Assembly: GCA_028704125.1 (NCBI GenBank)
Contig: JAQVLM010000064.1
Location: forward strand, 1 to 10,378
Direction of reading: 5' to 3'
DNA: 10,378 nt
Source of the DNA: Opitutales bacterium
Lineage (GTDB): Bacteria; Verrucomicrobiota; Verrucomicrobiia; Opitutales; JAFGAQ01
In this document: piece after piece, positions 1 through 7,176 of the stretch
Position numbering within the stretch: position 1 is the first letter of the stretch
Layout: every line of letters begins with the position of its first letter
Notes under the pieces: generated by a model
Database searches by the model: none
Told to the model about the DNA's origin: nothing
What the model saw: the letters and a program-made list of their open reading frames with translations, nothing else
Translations under genes and position numbers: made by a program

Positions 1-1
1 C

Positions 2-1123
2 ACGGACCTTTTCCAAAAGGGTCAGCAGCTCTTTGGGCTTTATCATGCAAAGAAGCACGGTTCCGAGCAGCATCCGTTCATCATGGTGGAAGGGCAGTTG
101 GACGCGATCCGTTGTTGGACTGAGGGGATCGATCAGGCGATTGCTCCGCAGGGAACCGCGGTGACGGTGGAGCAACTCAGGATTCTGCGCCGGCATTGTC
201 CCCGTCTGATCTGTTGTCTCGACGGGGATGCAGCTGGCGTACGGGCCGCGTTGCGGATGCTGCCGCTTGCGTTGTCCGTTGGTCTGGAGGTTTCTTTTCT
301 CACATTGACGGTGGGAAAAGATCCGGACGAGTTTTTGCGCAAGGAGGGAAAGGCGGGATTTGAGGCGTTCTTGCAGCAGGCGAAAGGGGCAGTGGACTTC
401 ATGGTCGATCAATTGTATCCCAAGGAAGGCGATCTTTCTCCCGAGGCATTGGGGAGGGCGCAGGCGGAGTGTTATGAGGTGATTTCCCACAGTCTGTCTG
501 AGACGACTCAGTATGCGATGATCGAAAACCTGGCTGCCCGAACCCTGCACCGGCAACCGTTGCGGGAGGATTTTGCCCGGTTCAAGCAAGAGAAACGCGG
601 GCGGATCCAGCGGCAGGAGATGTATCAGGAATCCCGCCCGGAACAGGAGGGCGAGCCGATCGAAAAAGGTCCGGCATCCGCTCCGGGGAGCCTGGAGGCT
701 GCGTTGCTTGTTTTGATCCTGCGCTTTGAGAGTATACGGAGAAGCCCGGAGTTGATGCGTATTCATCCGGATGGGATTTCACCGGATATACTCGAGGGCG
801 TGTTGCTCACCCGCGTTCTTGCCGAACTCGCCGAGAATCCGGAATGGGTCCCGGGTGAAAACACCGAATTCATCGCTGAAACCGATCCGGAACGGGGCTT
901 GTATTTCCGCATCCTTACGGACGAAAGTCCGCTGGATGATGCGGAGGAGCAGTTCTTGGACTGCCTGAAACGAATGGAAAACAAGAGAGACCGCAAAGAG
1001 ATCGAAAAAATCGACCTCCGGGTCTCCCGTGAAATGTATGAAGGTGATGCTGAGTTACTCGAACTGATGACTCGGAGAACCCAGCTTCAACGCAACATTG
1101 ACCGGAGAAACTCCGGTCGCTGA
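2..1123 (+). CDS. dnaG: DNA primase DnaG, C-terminal part (5' end outside window)
   Basis: DnaG makes the RNA primers for DNA replication, on the lagging strand and at restart, and binds the replicative helicase through its C-terminus. The frame is open from base 2, so 373 residues are visible. They start inside the catalytic core (TDLFQKGQQLFGLYHAKK) and go on into the TOPRIM fold: FIMVEGQLDAI carries the conserved metal-binding Glu, and CCLDGDAAGVRAALR carries the DGD metal-binding pair. KDPDEFLRKEG is also typical of DnaG. The N-terminal zinc-binding domain lies before the window. The last 200 residues or so are helical and charged, as expected for the helicase-interaction region, and are poorly conserved in the family. 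The first in-window ATG (83) is internal, not the start. The gene converges on trxA with only three bases between the stop codons. Confidence 0.95.
   Translation, partial: TDLFQKGQQLFGLYHAKKHGSEQHPFIMVEGQLDAIRCWTEGIDQAIAPQGTAVTVEQLRILRRHCPRLICCLDGDAAGVRAALRMLPLALSVGLEVSFLTLTVGKDPDEFLRKEGKAGFEAFLQQAKGAVDFMVDQLYPKEGDLSPEALGRAQAECYEVISHSLSETTQYAMIENLAARTLHRQPLREDFARFKQEKRGRIQRQEMYQESRPEQEGEPIEKGPASAPGSLEAALLVLILRFESIRRSPELMRIHPDGISPDILEGVLLTRVLAELAENPEWVPGENTEFIAETDPERGLYFRILTDESPLDDAEEQFLDCLKRMENKRDRKEIEKIDLRVSREMYEGDAELLELMTRRTQLQRNIDRRNSGR
1100..1118. terminator. Perfect hairpin between convergent dnaG and trxA; candidate bidirectional terminator
   Basis: GACCGGAG (1100-1107), loop AAA, CTCCGGTC (1111-1118): an 8-bp perfect GC-rich stem. 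It lies inside the last codons of dnaG and just beyond the trxA stop codon. A run rich in T (ctttctttttgag) follows on the + strand, about 20 bases further on. On the minus strand the following bases are only weakly T-rich. The stem is clear; the terminator role is inferred from its place between two converging genes. Confidence 0.5.
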
Positions 1124-1126
1124 GGA

Positions 1127-1447
1127 TCAGATTCCAGCTTTCTTTTTGAGATCCTCTTTCGAGGTCATCCCGACAATTTGGGTTTCCACCTTGCCATCGC
1201 GGAAAAGCAGAAGCGTGGGAATAGCGCGAATCTGGAAGCGATTTGCGAGCTGGCTGTTGTTGTCAACGTTGACTTTGCAAATCTTGATCTTCCCATTTGC
1301 CTCGGTTGCCAATTCCTCAAGAATCGGGGCAATCATCTTGCAAGGGCCGCACCAGGGGGCCCAGAAATCAACGAGGACGGGAAGTCCTTTTTCAGCGATC
1401 GCCGAATCGAAGGAATCGGCACTCAGGTCAGTGATATTTTCAGACAT
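1127..1447 (-). CDS. trxA: Thioredoxin
   Basis: A 106-residue cytoplasmic thioredoxin, the usual family length, which reduces protein disulfides with electrons from thioredoxin reductase. The active site is WCGPCK (W32, C33, C36), preceded by VDFWAP with the buried Asp27; the cis-proline loop is RAIPTLLLF (P77), followed by G84 and G93 at the expected places. The start at 1447 (MSENITDLS) is chosen because it gives a standard thioredoxin N-terminus; the frame is open further upstream to 1534, but that would run into the preceding gene. The Shine-Dalgarno is weak (TACCT just before the ATG). It lies 23 bases after the 113-aa hypothetical gene on the same strand, so co-transcription is likely. 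It has no signal peptide, so it is a general thioredoxin rather than a periplasmic one. Confidence 0.96.
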   Translation of the reverse strand: MSENITDLSADSFDSAIAEKGLPVLVDFWAPWCGPCKMIAPILEELATEANGKIKICKVNVDNNSQLANRFQIRAIPTLLLFRDGKVETQIVGMTSKEDLKKKAGI

Positions 1448-1470
1448 AGGTAGGATTGAATCCGTGAGGG

Positions 1471-1812
1471 TTAATATTTCAAGAGAATGAGAAAGGAAAA
1501 TACCAACGCAATGACCGCGAAGGCAATATCCCATGTGAATGAATGGGTTTTTCCCGACTGGATTTCATCTGCTTGGGTAAGCGCTGATACGCGGCTTGGA
1601 AGCGCATCCGGATGGGATACGGTGCCATTGGACTCAAGATGGCTGCGAAGTGGTTTGAGGGGCATGGCGACGGGTTTAACCCGTATGCTGGGGGCGGTGC
1701 TTGACTTTGCGGTGGCAGCCACGGTCTTTTTTACCTTGATCGGCGCACAGGGTATTGCCCGGACCTTTGGATGGGTCGGCTGGTGCGATGGGGCGGGATC
1801 GACGGTATTCAT
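1471..1812 (-). CDS. Hypothetical Pro/Lys-rich protein with a C-terminal membrane anchor
   Basis: A 113-residue protein without a recognised domain. Residues 1-80 are rich in Pro, Ala, Lys and Ser with short basic pieces (APIKVKKTVAA, SIRVKPVAMPLKPL), so probably disordered. Residues 93-113 (TWDIAFAVIALVFSFLILLKY) form one hydrophobic helix at the very end, as in a tail-anchored protein. From memory, Verrucomicrobiota have small proteins with comparable Pro/Lys-rich motifs near genes such as trxA; this is unverified. The start ATG at 1812 is 26 bases after the upstream 79-aa gene, and the stop is 23 bases before trxA, so the gene fills its slot in the cluster. A + strand frame across the same DNA looks like noise by comparison. 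Confidence 0.6.
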   Translation of the reverse strand: MNTVDPAPSHQPTHPKVRAIPCAPIKVKKTVAATAKSSTAPSIRVKPVAMPLKPLRSHLESNGTVSHPDALPSRVSALTQADEIQSGKTHSFTWDIAFAVIALVFSFLILLKY

Positions 1813-1838
1813 GGCAAAAGAACGGGAAACCCTTGGTT

Positions 1839-2078
1839 TCAGGAAGAGTGCTTCATCACCAGATCGCGGATCTCCTCCGGATCGGCGTTGCGGATGCTGC
1901 GTCCCTTGGTCGACAATTCCTCTGAAGTCTTGATGACGGTTTCGGTTATCCGGTCATGGGTCTCCTCGGACCCTCCGACGATCGAAAAGTCATCCCCCTT
2001 GGTGATGCGCTTGTGCCCATCGTTGGCATCAAGGCCCACTCCAATCAAGTAGTTGTTCCTTTCAGTTTCTCTTTGCAT
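1839..2078 (-). CDS. Small conserved-looking hypothetical protein (79 aa)
   Basis: A 79-residue soluble, charged protein. The N-terminal half contains NNYLIGVGLDANDGHKRIT and GDDFSIVGGSEETHD, the C-terminal half a helix-rich segment ending EEIRDLVMKHSS. I recognise no catalytic motif and assign no function. It has no signal peptide or membrane segment. The start ATG at 2078 is 53 bases after the scpA stop and its stop is 26 bases before the next gene, on the same strand, which supports it as a real member of the cluster. The ordered residue pattern (glycine turns, acidic residues, no low complexity) also looks like protein rather than chance. The Shine-Dalgarno is poor (ATAAGAC before the ATG). 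Confidence 0.65.
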   Translation of the reverse strand: MQRETERNNYLIGVGLDANDGHKRITKGDDFSIVGGSEETHDRITETVIKTSEELSTKGRSIRNADPEEIRDLVMKHSS

Positions 2079-2131
2079 GTCTTATAGCTGCTGATGTCCG
2101 GCTGATTTGCAAGTATTGCTTGGGTGGTTTT

Positions 2132-2893
2132 TCAATCGTGGTGCACGATACATTCAATATCGGCAAATGGTTCGGGTTGCTGAAGGCGGAGTCTCCGGAG
2201 CCGGGTCAATTCAAGGATAGCGATGAAGGTCGTGACGACCATGATCAAGGAGGAATCCGGGGAAATGAGGTCGGAAAAATGGAACCGTTCACACGCTTTC
2301 ATTTTGTCGAGGATGAACTCCATGCGTTCGGAGACGGTGATGGGCTCATCCATGATCTCACCGACCCTGAGTTTGTCGGCGATCCGCAGGTAGACCATGT
2401 TGATGGCGTTCCAAATGTCGATCCGGTCCACGGGGTGCAGCGGGCGGGGATCCGTAGTGGCTTCGTCCTCCGGGTGAACGATCCGGTCCACCATGCGGGT
2501 GCGTTTCTCGATCCGCTCTTCCAGTTCCCCCGCCAGGCTCTTGTAGCGGCGGTATTCGAGGAGCTGCTGGACCAGCTCCCACCGCGGATCGAGGTTCGCG
2601 TCATCCGCCTCATCATCCGGTGGCTGTTCCTTCGGGGGCAGGAGCATGCGGCTCTTGATATACATGAGCGTGGAGGCCATTACAAAAAAGTCGCCGGCGA
2701 CCTCAAGGTTGAGATGATCCATTGTCTCCAGGTAGTCGATATACTGTCGGGTGACGACTTCCATTGGAATGTCGTAAATATCGATCTCGTTTTTCCGAAT
2801 GAGGAAGATCAGAAGGTCGAGCGGCCCCTCGAAGACGGGCAGCTTCACCGGAAACTCGGTCGGATTCCACAGGGATGCGAGTTTGGGTGTCAT
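2132..2893 (-). CDS. scpA: Segregation and condensation protein A (condensin kleisin subunit)
   Basis: ScpA is the kleisin that links the two heads of an SMC dimer and, with ScpB, forms the bacterial condensin acting on the nucleoid in chromosome compaction and segregation. The 253-residue protein has the family signature at residues 20-44 (VFEGPLDLLIFLIRKNEIDIYDIP), then the N-terminal helical domain with DFFVMASTLMYIKSRMLLP (69-86), a variable acidic linker (PPDDEADDANLD), a helical middle, and the C-terminal winged-helix region with VVTTFIAILELTRL and ending FADIECI. The start at 2893 (MTPKLAS) is chosen because it lies 33 bases beyond the lptD stop; the open frame to 3019 would overlap lptD. 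The usual neighbour scpB is not present here, so it must be elsewhere. Confidence 0.95.
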   Translation of the reverse strand: MTPKLASLWNPTEFPVKLPVFEGPLDLLIFLIRKNEIDIYDIPMEVVTRQYIDYLETMDHLNLEVAGDFFVMASTLMYIKSRMLLPPKEQPPDDEADDANLDPRWELVQQLLEYRRYKSLAGELEERIEKRTRMVDRIVHPEDEATTDPRPLHPVDRIDIWNAINMVYLRIADKLRVGEIMDEPITVSERMEFILDKMKACERFHFSDLISPDSSLIMVVTTFIAILELTRLRRLRLQQPEPFADIECIVHHD

Positions 2894-2925
2894 GATTTTT
2901 GGGGAACCGTATTGGCGGAGGGTAT

Positions 2926-5265
2926 TCAGAATCGTCCGGTCACGATTTTGATATCCAAGCGCAGATCGTTGTTGCGGGTGGCTCCGTCCCGCTGACTGAT
3001 GCTGACCAGGATGTCCCAATGATTGGCAATTGCGAACTGAAATCCAATCATCTGCTCGTAGAACTGGCTGGTCCGCGCATTGTAGGAAACCGAAAACAAC
3101 ACGCGCGCATCCTCGCTCAGTTTCGTATCGAGGGTCGCTTGATACTGCTCATGCAGTCCGTCGAGGAAGAATGCCCCGAAATCCAGTCTCCAGAAGTCAC
3201 CGTTAATGAGGGATGCACGGGCGTAAAGGTCTTCAAGATCCAGATTTTTGCTATCCCACCGGGTCTCCAGATCGAAGCTGAGCCAGGAGGCGGGACGCAG
3301 TCGGGTCATCGATGACAACAGGTGTCGGGTCGGTGAATCGGAGTCATGGGGAATGATCGTGTCGTGGAAAATATCAAGGTCCAACATAGTGCGGAGGTTA
3401 TCCGTAAGATGTGAACGGGTGAAAACGGAGTTGCGAAGCCCGATGCGCACCAGTTGGTGTTCCCGTATCCCCTCGAGCGCCTTCGCACTGAAAAAATCCC
3501 GGTAGGGAATCCCGGTGGATGTCAGAGGCGACTCGATGCCCGGCATCCAATCGTCCTCGTCGCCATCGATCAGGATGTTGCGGTATTGAAGGGTTGGCTT
3601 GAGAATGTGACGGATGTTTTGCACGTCCCAGATCCGGTTGCTGATTTTCCAGTCAGCGAAAGCATGGAGGGTAAGGTCGAACCCGGCTTCCAGGGTTTGC
3701 CGTTCCCATGAGGTGGGTTCGTCGGGTAGCTTTGCCCGGTTATCGCAAGCCAGGAATTGAGCTGTAACAAGCGGTGTCCAGTCGAGCCATGGGGTGAGGG
3801 CGGATGGACGTGCGATGCGGTAGTTTCCCTTGAAGCGGTCATATTCTGCAGGATGGGACCGGTCCGGGTTGTCGTCCCGGAGACGTGTTCCCGAAAGACT
3901 GAGTTCGTGGTAAAATCCTGCCAGGCCGAGCGGAGACGGGAGGAGGTCCAGCGAAAGCTCCGGAAGCCTTTCGGTTGCGTACTCGAAGTCCTCAATCCGG
4001 AATCGGGTTACGGCGCTGAATACCCAATCGTTCAGCGGAAACCTCACCGAGGCAAAACTTTCCGGCTGCTGGAGCTTGCGGAAGGTGCCGGTGTCAAAAT
4101 CCCGGACGATTTCCGAGTCGCTCCATGCCTGAACCTGGGCCATGAAGGCCATCCCTTCCGGGTATCGATGGATATGGGACGCATTCAGAAACCCTCTCTC
4201 CTCATCGATGGGGCGATTGAGACTATCCACTCCGAGTTGTTCCCCGGAGTCGCGTATCACTCCGGATTCAACCCGTGTGCGGATGTAGTGCCCGAGCCGG
4301 TCGTTGATGTCGATGCTGAGGCCCGGGCCGATCAACGTCCCACGGCGGCTGTAGCTGTTCACATCTGCGAAGAACCGGGTGGATCGCCAGGGTGAATAGT
4401 ATGGACGCAATTCCAGCAGATATCCCAAATCGCCGCTGTATCCTGCGCCCGCTTCGACGTTGTAAACCGTGTGCCGGATGTTGTAGCTCAGATAGGGCAA
4501 ATAAAACACCGGAACCTTGCCGATTTTCAACCAGACTTTCCGGAGGGTGACGAGATCGTCCTCTTCCATTTTCATGCTCTCCGCGCTTCCTTGGAAGGAA
4601 AGGGCCTCAGGTTCCCCGAAAAAGAAACGGGTCTTGCCGGCTTCAATGGCTTCACCCATCAGTTTGAAATCGTGTCCGGATATGAAAAGGTTTTCGAAAC
4701 CCATCCGGTAACGGGGGGCCTCGATGTGGTCATTTCCCAGATCAATGGTCAGGTTATCTCCGATCAGCCGGGCAATGCCAAACTGAATCTCTGCGGGACC
4801 TTCGGGCAGGATGATGCGTGACTCCGGCAGGAAGCGTACCCGGTCGGCCCTGAGCAACTCGCGCTCAGGAGAGGCGTTTTCCTGAAAAGACTCGGAGAAG
4901 AGGTCCGCGCCCGAGCGGAGTTCCGGGAATACAAAGCGGCTGTCCGGGGCGGTAGTGTCGTAAAGGATCCTTACATGACCATCCGCCAGGACATCCTCGT
5001 GGTTCCGGCGGATGGTCACGCGGTCTGCCAAAATGCGGAAAGGGGATTGCTGGATGTCGACATCCCCCTGGATGAGAAGGGTGCCGGCCGCTTCGTCATA
5101 TTCCATGGAATCACTGGTGGAGATCTCAACTGGCTGGGCATGGATGGAGATCACCCCAAACAACAGGCATGCGACAAAGGCCGAAGATGATGACAGAGCA
5201 TGGATCACGCTTTGGAGCAATAGCCGAGAGAGAGGGGAATCGACAAGCGCATATTTCACGATCAA
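2926..5265 (-). CDS. lptD: LPS-assembly outer-membrane protein LptD (OstA/Imp family)
   Basis: LptD is the outer-membrane beta-barrel that, with lipoprotein LptE, inserts lipopolysaccharide into the outer leaflet. The 779 residues comprise a signal peptide (hydrophobic residues about 28-42, likely cleavage after IHA43), an LptA-like jellyroll domain from about 46 (STSDSMEYDEAAGTLLIQGD, then ADRVTIRRN), and a long C-terminal barrel with LptD landmarks such as KVPVFYLPYLSYNIRHT and AGYSGDLGYLLELRPYYSPW. It ends in Phe (VTGRF), as outer-membrane barrels do. I see no matched cysteine pairs in the mature protein, so the disulfide switch of the enterobacterial protein appears absent. The start is uncertain: the first possible codon is TTG at 5265, with GTG at 5259 two codons on and an in-frame stop shortly upstream; no in-frame ATG precedes the signal peptide. 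It implies a Gram-negative cell making LPS. Confidence 0.9.
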   Translation of the reverse strand: MIVKYALVDSPLSRLLLQSVIHALSSSSAFVACLLFGVISIHAQPVEISTSDSMEYDEAAGTLLIQGDVDIQQSPFRILADRVTIRRNHEDVLADGHVRILYDTTAPDSRFVFPELRSGADLFSESFQENASPERELLRADRVRFLPESRIILPEGPAEIQFGIARLIGDNLTIDLGNDHIEAPRYRMGFENLFISGHDFKLMGEAIEAGKTRFFFGEPEALSFQGSAESMKMEEDDLVTLRKVWLKIGKVPVFYLPYLSYNIRHTVYNVEAGAGYSGDLGYLLELRPYYSPWRSTRFFADVNSYSRRGTLIGPGLSIDINDRLGHYIRTRVESGVIRDSGEQLGVDSLNRPIDEERGFLNASHIHRYPEGMAFMAQVQAWSDSEIVRDFDTGTFRKLQQPESFASVRFPLNDWVFSAVTRFRIEDFEYATERLPELSLDLLPSPLGLAGFYHELSLSGTRLRDDNPDRSHPAEYDRFKGNYRIARPSALTPWLDWTPLVTAQFLACDNRAKLPDEPTSWERQTLEAGFDLTLHAFADWKISNRIWDVQNIRHILKPTLQYRNILIDGDEDDWMPGIESPLTSTGIPYRDFFSAKALEGIREHQLVRIGLRNSVFTRSHLTDNLRTMLDLDIFHDTIIPHDSDSPTRHLLSSMTRLRPASWLSFDLETRWDSKNLDLEDLYARASLINGDFWRLDFGAFFLDGLHEQYQATLDTKLSEDARVLFSVSYNARTSQFYEQMIGFQFAIANHWDILVSISQRDGATRNNDLRLDIKIVTGRF

Positions 5266-5486
5266 CGGGCCGTTCTTGAGACGATCCTTTCAGATTGTGG
5301 GGCTGCAGCGATTGAGTGGGCTCCGGTGCTGGGCAACTTGTCGAGAGGGGCGTTACTTGTCGTTCTTTTCCTTTCCTCCTCAGACTGATGATCCATGGCC
5401 AATCACTCAACTGTCAGATTTCATCGCCACTATTCCAGAAGACTTACACCCGTTTGATCCGGCTTGCTGGATCCTCAACTACCCCC

Positions 5487-5510
5487 GTAGCGGAACGCGA
5501 GAGCTTTCCG
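5487..5510 (+). repeat. REP-type hairpin, GTAG + stem (copy 1)
   Basis: GTAG at 5487-5490 followed directly by cggaacgc-gaga-gctttccg, an 8-bp stem with one mismatch. Same architecture as the copies at 5953, 6045 and 6156. Confidence 0.65.
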
Positions 5511-5601
5511 ACTGGAGTTTCGGATTTGGATCCCGGACTGGGATTGAAGAAAGATACTCTACCACCTAATACCCGAAAACCACGAAAAGGGCCGGTGCCC
5601 C

Positions 5602-5636
5602 GGAGTCGGCGGCTTCAGCCGTCGCTCTCTTCAGAG
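5602..5636 (+). repeat. Second palindrome family, copy 1
   Basis: GGAG, then a ggcggcTTCAGccgtc-type palindrome, then CTCTCTTCAGAG. The same order (GGAG, palindrome around TTCAG, TCTCTCTT, CAGA) recurs at 6384-6418 with different stem bases. Confidence 0.5.
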
Positions 5637-5683
5637 TAGGGGGGAGCTAATGCTTACCATTTGAAAGATGGTAATGAAGGAAG

Positions 5684-5705
5684 CGAACAGGGATGTTCCC
5701 GCTAC
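5684..5705 (-). repeat. REP-type hairpin on the minus strand (copy 2)
   Basis: Read on the minus strand, GTAG (5705-5702) is followed by cgggaaca-tccc-tgttcg, a stem with a two-base bulge. It faces copy 3 on the + strand 20 bases away, forming an inverted pair as in BIME-type arrangements. Confidence 0.5.
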
Positions 5706-5725
5706 TATGGGATGGTCTTTTGCGG

Positions 5726-5751
5726 GTAGGGATGAGCGTCCCCGCTCATCC
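5726..5751 (+). repeat. REP-type hairpin, GTAG + perfect 9-bp stem (copy 3)
   Basis: GTAG (5726-5729), then ggatgagcg (5730-5738), loop tccc, cgctcatcc (5743-5751). The stem sequence differs from the other copies but the GTAG foot is in the same register. Confidence 0.6.
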
Positions 5752-5850
5752 GCAAGCGATTGAACGTCTGATGGGGTATGGCAATAAAGGCGGAATCGGG
5801 TTATTGGACAGGATCGACAGGTTTGAAGAAGATTTGTCTCCCGCCCGTTT

Positions 5851-5868
5851 GACGCTGCATGCAGCTTC
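5851..5868. repeat. Decayed copy of the 18-bp palindrome unit
   Basis: gacgctgcatgcagcttc, one base off the perfect palindrome found at 7690 and 9761. The preceding cgcccgttt and following tgcact are shared with those copies, so it is the same dispersed unit, here followed by a cgctcttcgagcg hairpin (5883-5895). Confidence 0.65.
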
Positions 5869-5952
5869 TGCACTTCCCCCGTCGCTCTTCGAGCGATGGA
5901 GGACACGCAAGCCACAGAGTCCGCCAAGGCAGATTGTCAGGTTCCTCGAGTC

Positions 5953-5976
5953 GTAGCGGAAATCGTGAGATTTCCG
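5953..5976 (+). repeat. REP-type hairpin, GTAG + perfect 7-bp stem (copy 4)
   Basis: GTAG (5953-5956), cggaaat (5957-5963), loop cgtgag, atttccg (5970-5976). Compared with copy 1, both arms have changed together so pairing is kept. Confidence 0.65.
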
Positions 5977-6044
5977 TCTCCCGGATTCTCGGATTGGAAA
6001 AAGAATCTTAGCCACAAAGATCCCATAGAACACGGAGCTCTTCC

Positions 6045-6068
6045 GTAGCGGGACGCGTAAGCGTTCCG
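6045..6068 (+). repeat. REP-type hairpin, GTAG + 8-bp stem (copy 5)
   Basis: GTAG (6045-6048), cgggacgc (6049-6056), loop gtaa, gcgttccg (6061-6068), with one G-T wobble. Confidence 0.65.
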
Positions 6069-6155
6069 ACCCGGCGTTGTTGGATTGAAGAAGAAGATGT
6101 TCTCACGCAGAGACCCCAAGACCGCCAAGGAAGATGGATCGGATGCATTCTCCCC

Positions 6156-6179
6156 GTAGCGGGACACGTGAGTGTTCCG
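6156..6179 (+). repeat. REP-type hairpin, GTAG + 8-bp stem (copy 6)
   Basis: GTAG (6156-6159), cgggacac (6160-6167), loop gtga, gtgttccg (6172-6179). Relative to copy 5, the G-C pair at the seventh position has become A-T by changes in both arms, a compensatory substitution. Confidence 0.65.
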
Positions 6180-6383
6180 ATTTTCGAGCTGCCATCGGGT
6201 TGGTCGTGCTGACCGGCAGGTAGTATGAAGAATTCAAGAATCTTAACCACTAAGGGCTCAGAGAGCACGAAGGGTGGAGAATGGTTTTAATAATCTGCGG
6301 ATATCCGCGCCATCTGCGGATGAAAATGGAACCAACCACTGATGGGGATGATGAACACGGATTGTGGTGGAGGGACGATTGTT

Positions 6384-6418
6384 GGAGCCCCGCCTTCAGG
6401 CGGTCTCTCTTGTCAGAA
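6384..6418 (+). repeat. Second palindrome family, copy 2
   Basis: GGAG, then ccgcctTCaggcgg (6390-6403, perfect arms), then TCTCTCTTGTCAGA. Matches the layout of the copy at 5602-5636; stem bases differ but pairing is kept. Confidence 0.5.
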
Positions 6419-6692
6419 GGATCTGGAACTGCGAGAGGGCTATCCAATGACTCATGTTTCAGGAAAACCTTTCCGGATTCCATGCTTGTCTGGTGGGGGA
6501 AGGCGTGCTTGAATCGAGGCAATTCCTGCCTCTTTGATGTATCCCAGCCGGTCCAGTCTGCCTCGTCCACAAGCCTCGATTCTGCCATCCACCCCACGCA
6601 TGGAGACCGAAGGGCCTGCTCTGGGTGACGGCGAATTCGGTGAGCAGCCGGATCAGCTCCCATCGGAATACCGTATCGGGCAACGAGCCGAC

Positions 6693-7169
6693 ATGAAAAG
6701 AACCAAAAATGTTGGAATGCGTGGACTGACCCCGTTCGCGGCTTGCTCGATGTTTTTGGCGGTGTCTATTGCGGGAACAGTGGGCTATGGGTCCGCTGCT
6801 AGAGTTGGTTCATGTTTGTTGTCTGCTATTGTTGGTATTGGCACTTCTATGGCAGAAATGATCGCATTTGGAGCTACTGCTCACATTCAGCTTGCCATAT
6901 CCATGTATCTTAGTGCCGCTAATCAAAAAGCTTATAGCGATGAGCGAAAAGCTTATTCGAAACGTTGTAAAGAGCAACCGCCTCCAGGTTTGTCATTTTG
7001 TGAAATAATTCTGTGGGAGTTAAATAGGAATCGTGATTGCAGCGATATGAGACAGAGCTTTCATGATCGATGGCATAAAGACAGCGATCCTAGCCATATG
7101 GAGGAGATTGCGCGTATGAATCGTGCGATCGACAAGGGATTTCGACTTTATAATATGATTTGTATTTAG
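6693..7169 (+). CDS. Coreless Rhs-type C-terminal tip (putative toxin, cassette 1)
   Basis: A 158-residue frame. Residues 17-75 are hydrophobic and Gly/Ala/Ser-rich (ACSMFLAVSIAGTVGYG, then LLSAIVGIG, AEMIAFGATAHIQLAISMYLSAA), like the membrane-spanning stretch that precedes the tip in Rhs C-termini. The tip (76-158) is polar and helical: RCKEQPPPGLSFCEIIL, NRDCSDMRQSFHDRWHKD and HMEEIARMNRAI, with C92, C103, C116, R120, W127 and C157. From memory this C...PPPGL..C...C...R pattern recurs in bacterial Rhs tips; its activity is unknown to me. No Rhs core is joined to it. The start is unsure: the ATG at 6693 has a weak ribosome site, residues 7-16 are encoded by an inverted-repeat copy, and ATG 6750 lies just past that repeat. 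An adjacent ankyrin gene fits an immunity partner. Alternatively, it is a small membrane protein unrelated to Rhs. Confidence 0.6.
   Translation: MKRTKNVGMRGLTPFAACSMFLAVSIAGTVGYGSAARVGSCLLSAIVGIGTSMAEMIAFGATAHIQLAISMYLSAANQKAYSDERKAYSKRCKEQPPPGLSFCEIILWELNRNRDCSDMRQSFHDRWHKDSDPSHMEEIARMNRAIDKGFRLYNMICI
6710..6739 (+). repeat. 30-bp inverted-repeat copy (left)
   Basis: Contains GGAATGCGTGGACTGACCCC. The reverse complement occurs at 9357-9386 with 27 of 30 positions the same by my count. It lies inside the 6693 frame, where it encodes VGMRGLTPFA, and marks the left edge of the AT-rich cassette DNA. Confidence 0.7.
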
Positions 7170-7176
7170 GGTGTTT

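Larger units (their letters stand above)
5266..6690. other. Gene-free stretch filled with short palindromic and dispersed repeats
   Basis: About 1.4 kb with no frame that has a ribosome site, a plausible start and protein-like composition. The open frames here (for example 5316-5639, 5693-5956, 6281-6628) run through hairpins and repeats and have no recognisable protein content. Instead the stretch holds six GTAG-preceded hairpins, two copies of a GGAG...TTCAG palindrome, one decayed copy of the 18-bp palindrome unit, a TTACCAT/ATGGTAA hairpin (5654-5674), and several ACA/AAG-rich repeats (about 5897-5931, 6005-6037, 6099-6130, 6241-6275) plus an ATCTGCGG repeat (6291-6322). The lptD promoter should lie at its left edge on the minus strand, but I found no clear -35/-10 pair. 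Confidence 0.75.

Noticed and set aside
1487..1933. 148-codon open frame on the + strand
   Set aside because: It lies opposite the 113-aa gene and the end of the 79-aa gene, shows no protein-like order and has no ribosome site; the minus-strand genes fit the cluster better.
2120..2995. 291-codon open frame on the + strand
   Set aside because: It is antisense to scpA, whose protein is clearly recognisable; the frame is open only because of codon bias.
3757..4395. 212-codon open frame on the + strand
   Set aside because: It is antisense to lptD and has no recognisable content.
5012..5569. Open frames at the lptD upstream edge on both strands
   Set aside because: They cross from lptD antisense into repeat DNA and contain a GTAG hairpin; no sensible start or protein pattern.
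5487..6420. Possible CRISPR array
   Set aside because: The repeats are short hairpins of differing sequence and orientation with irregular spacing, not identical repeats with even spacers; no cas gene is present.
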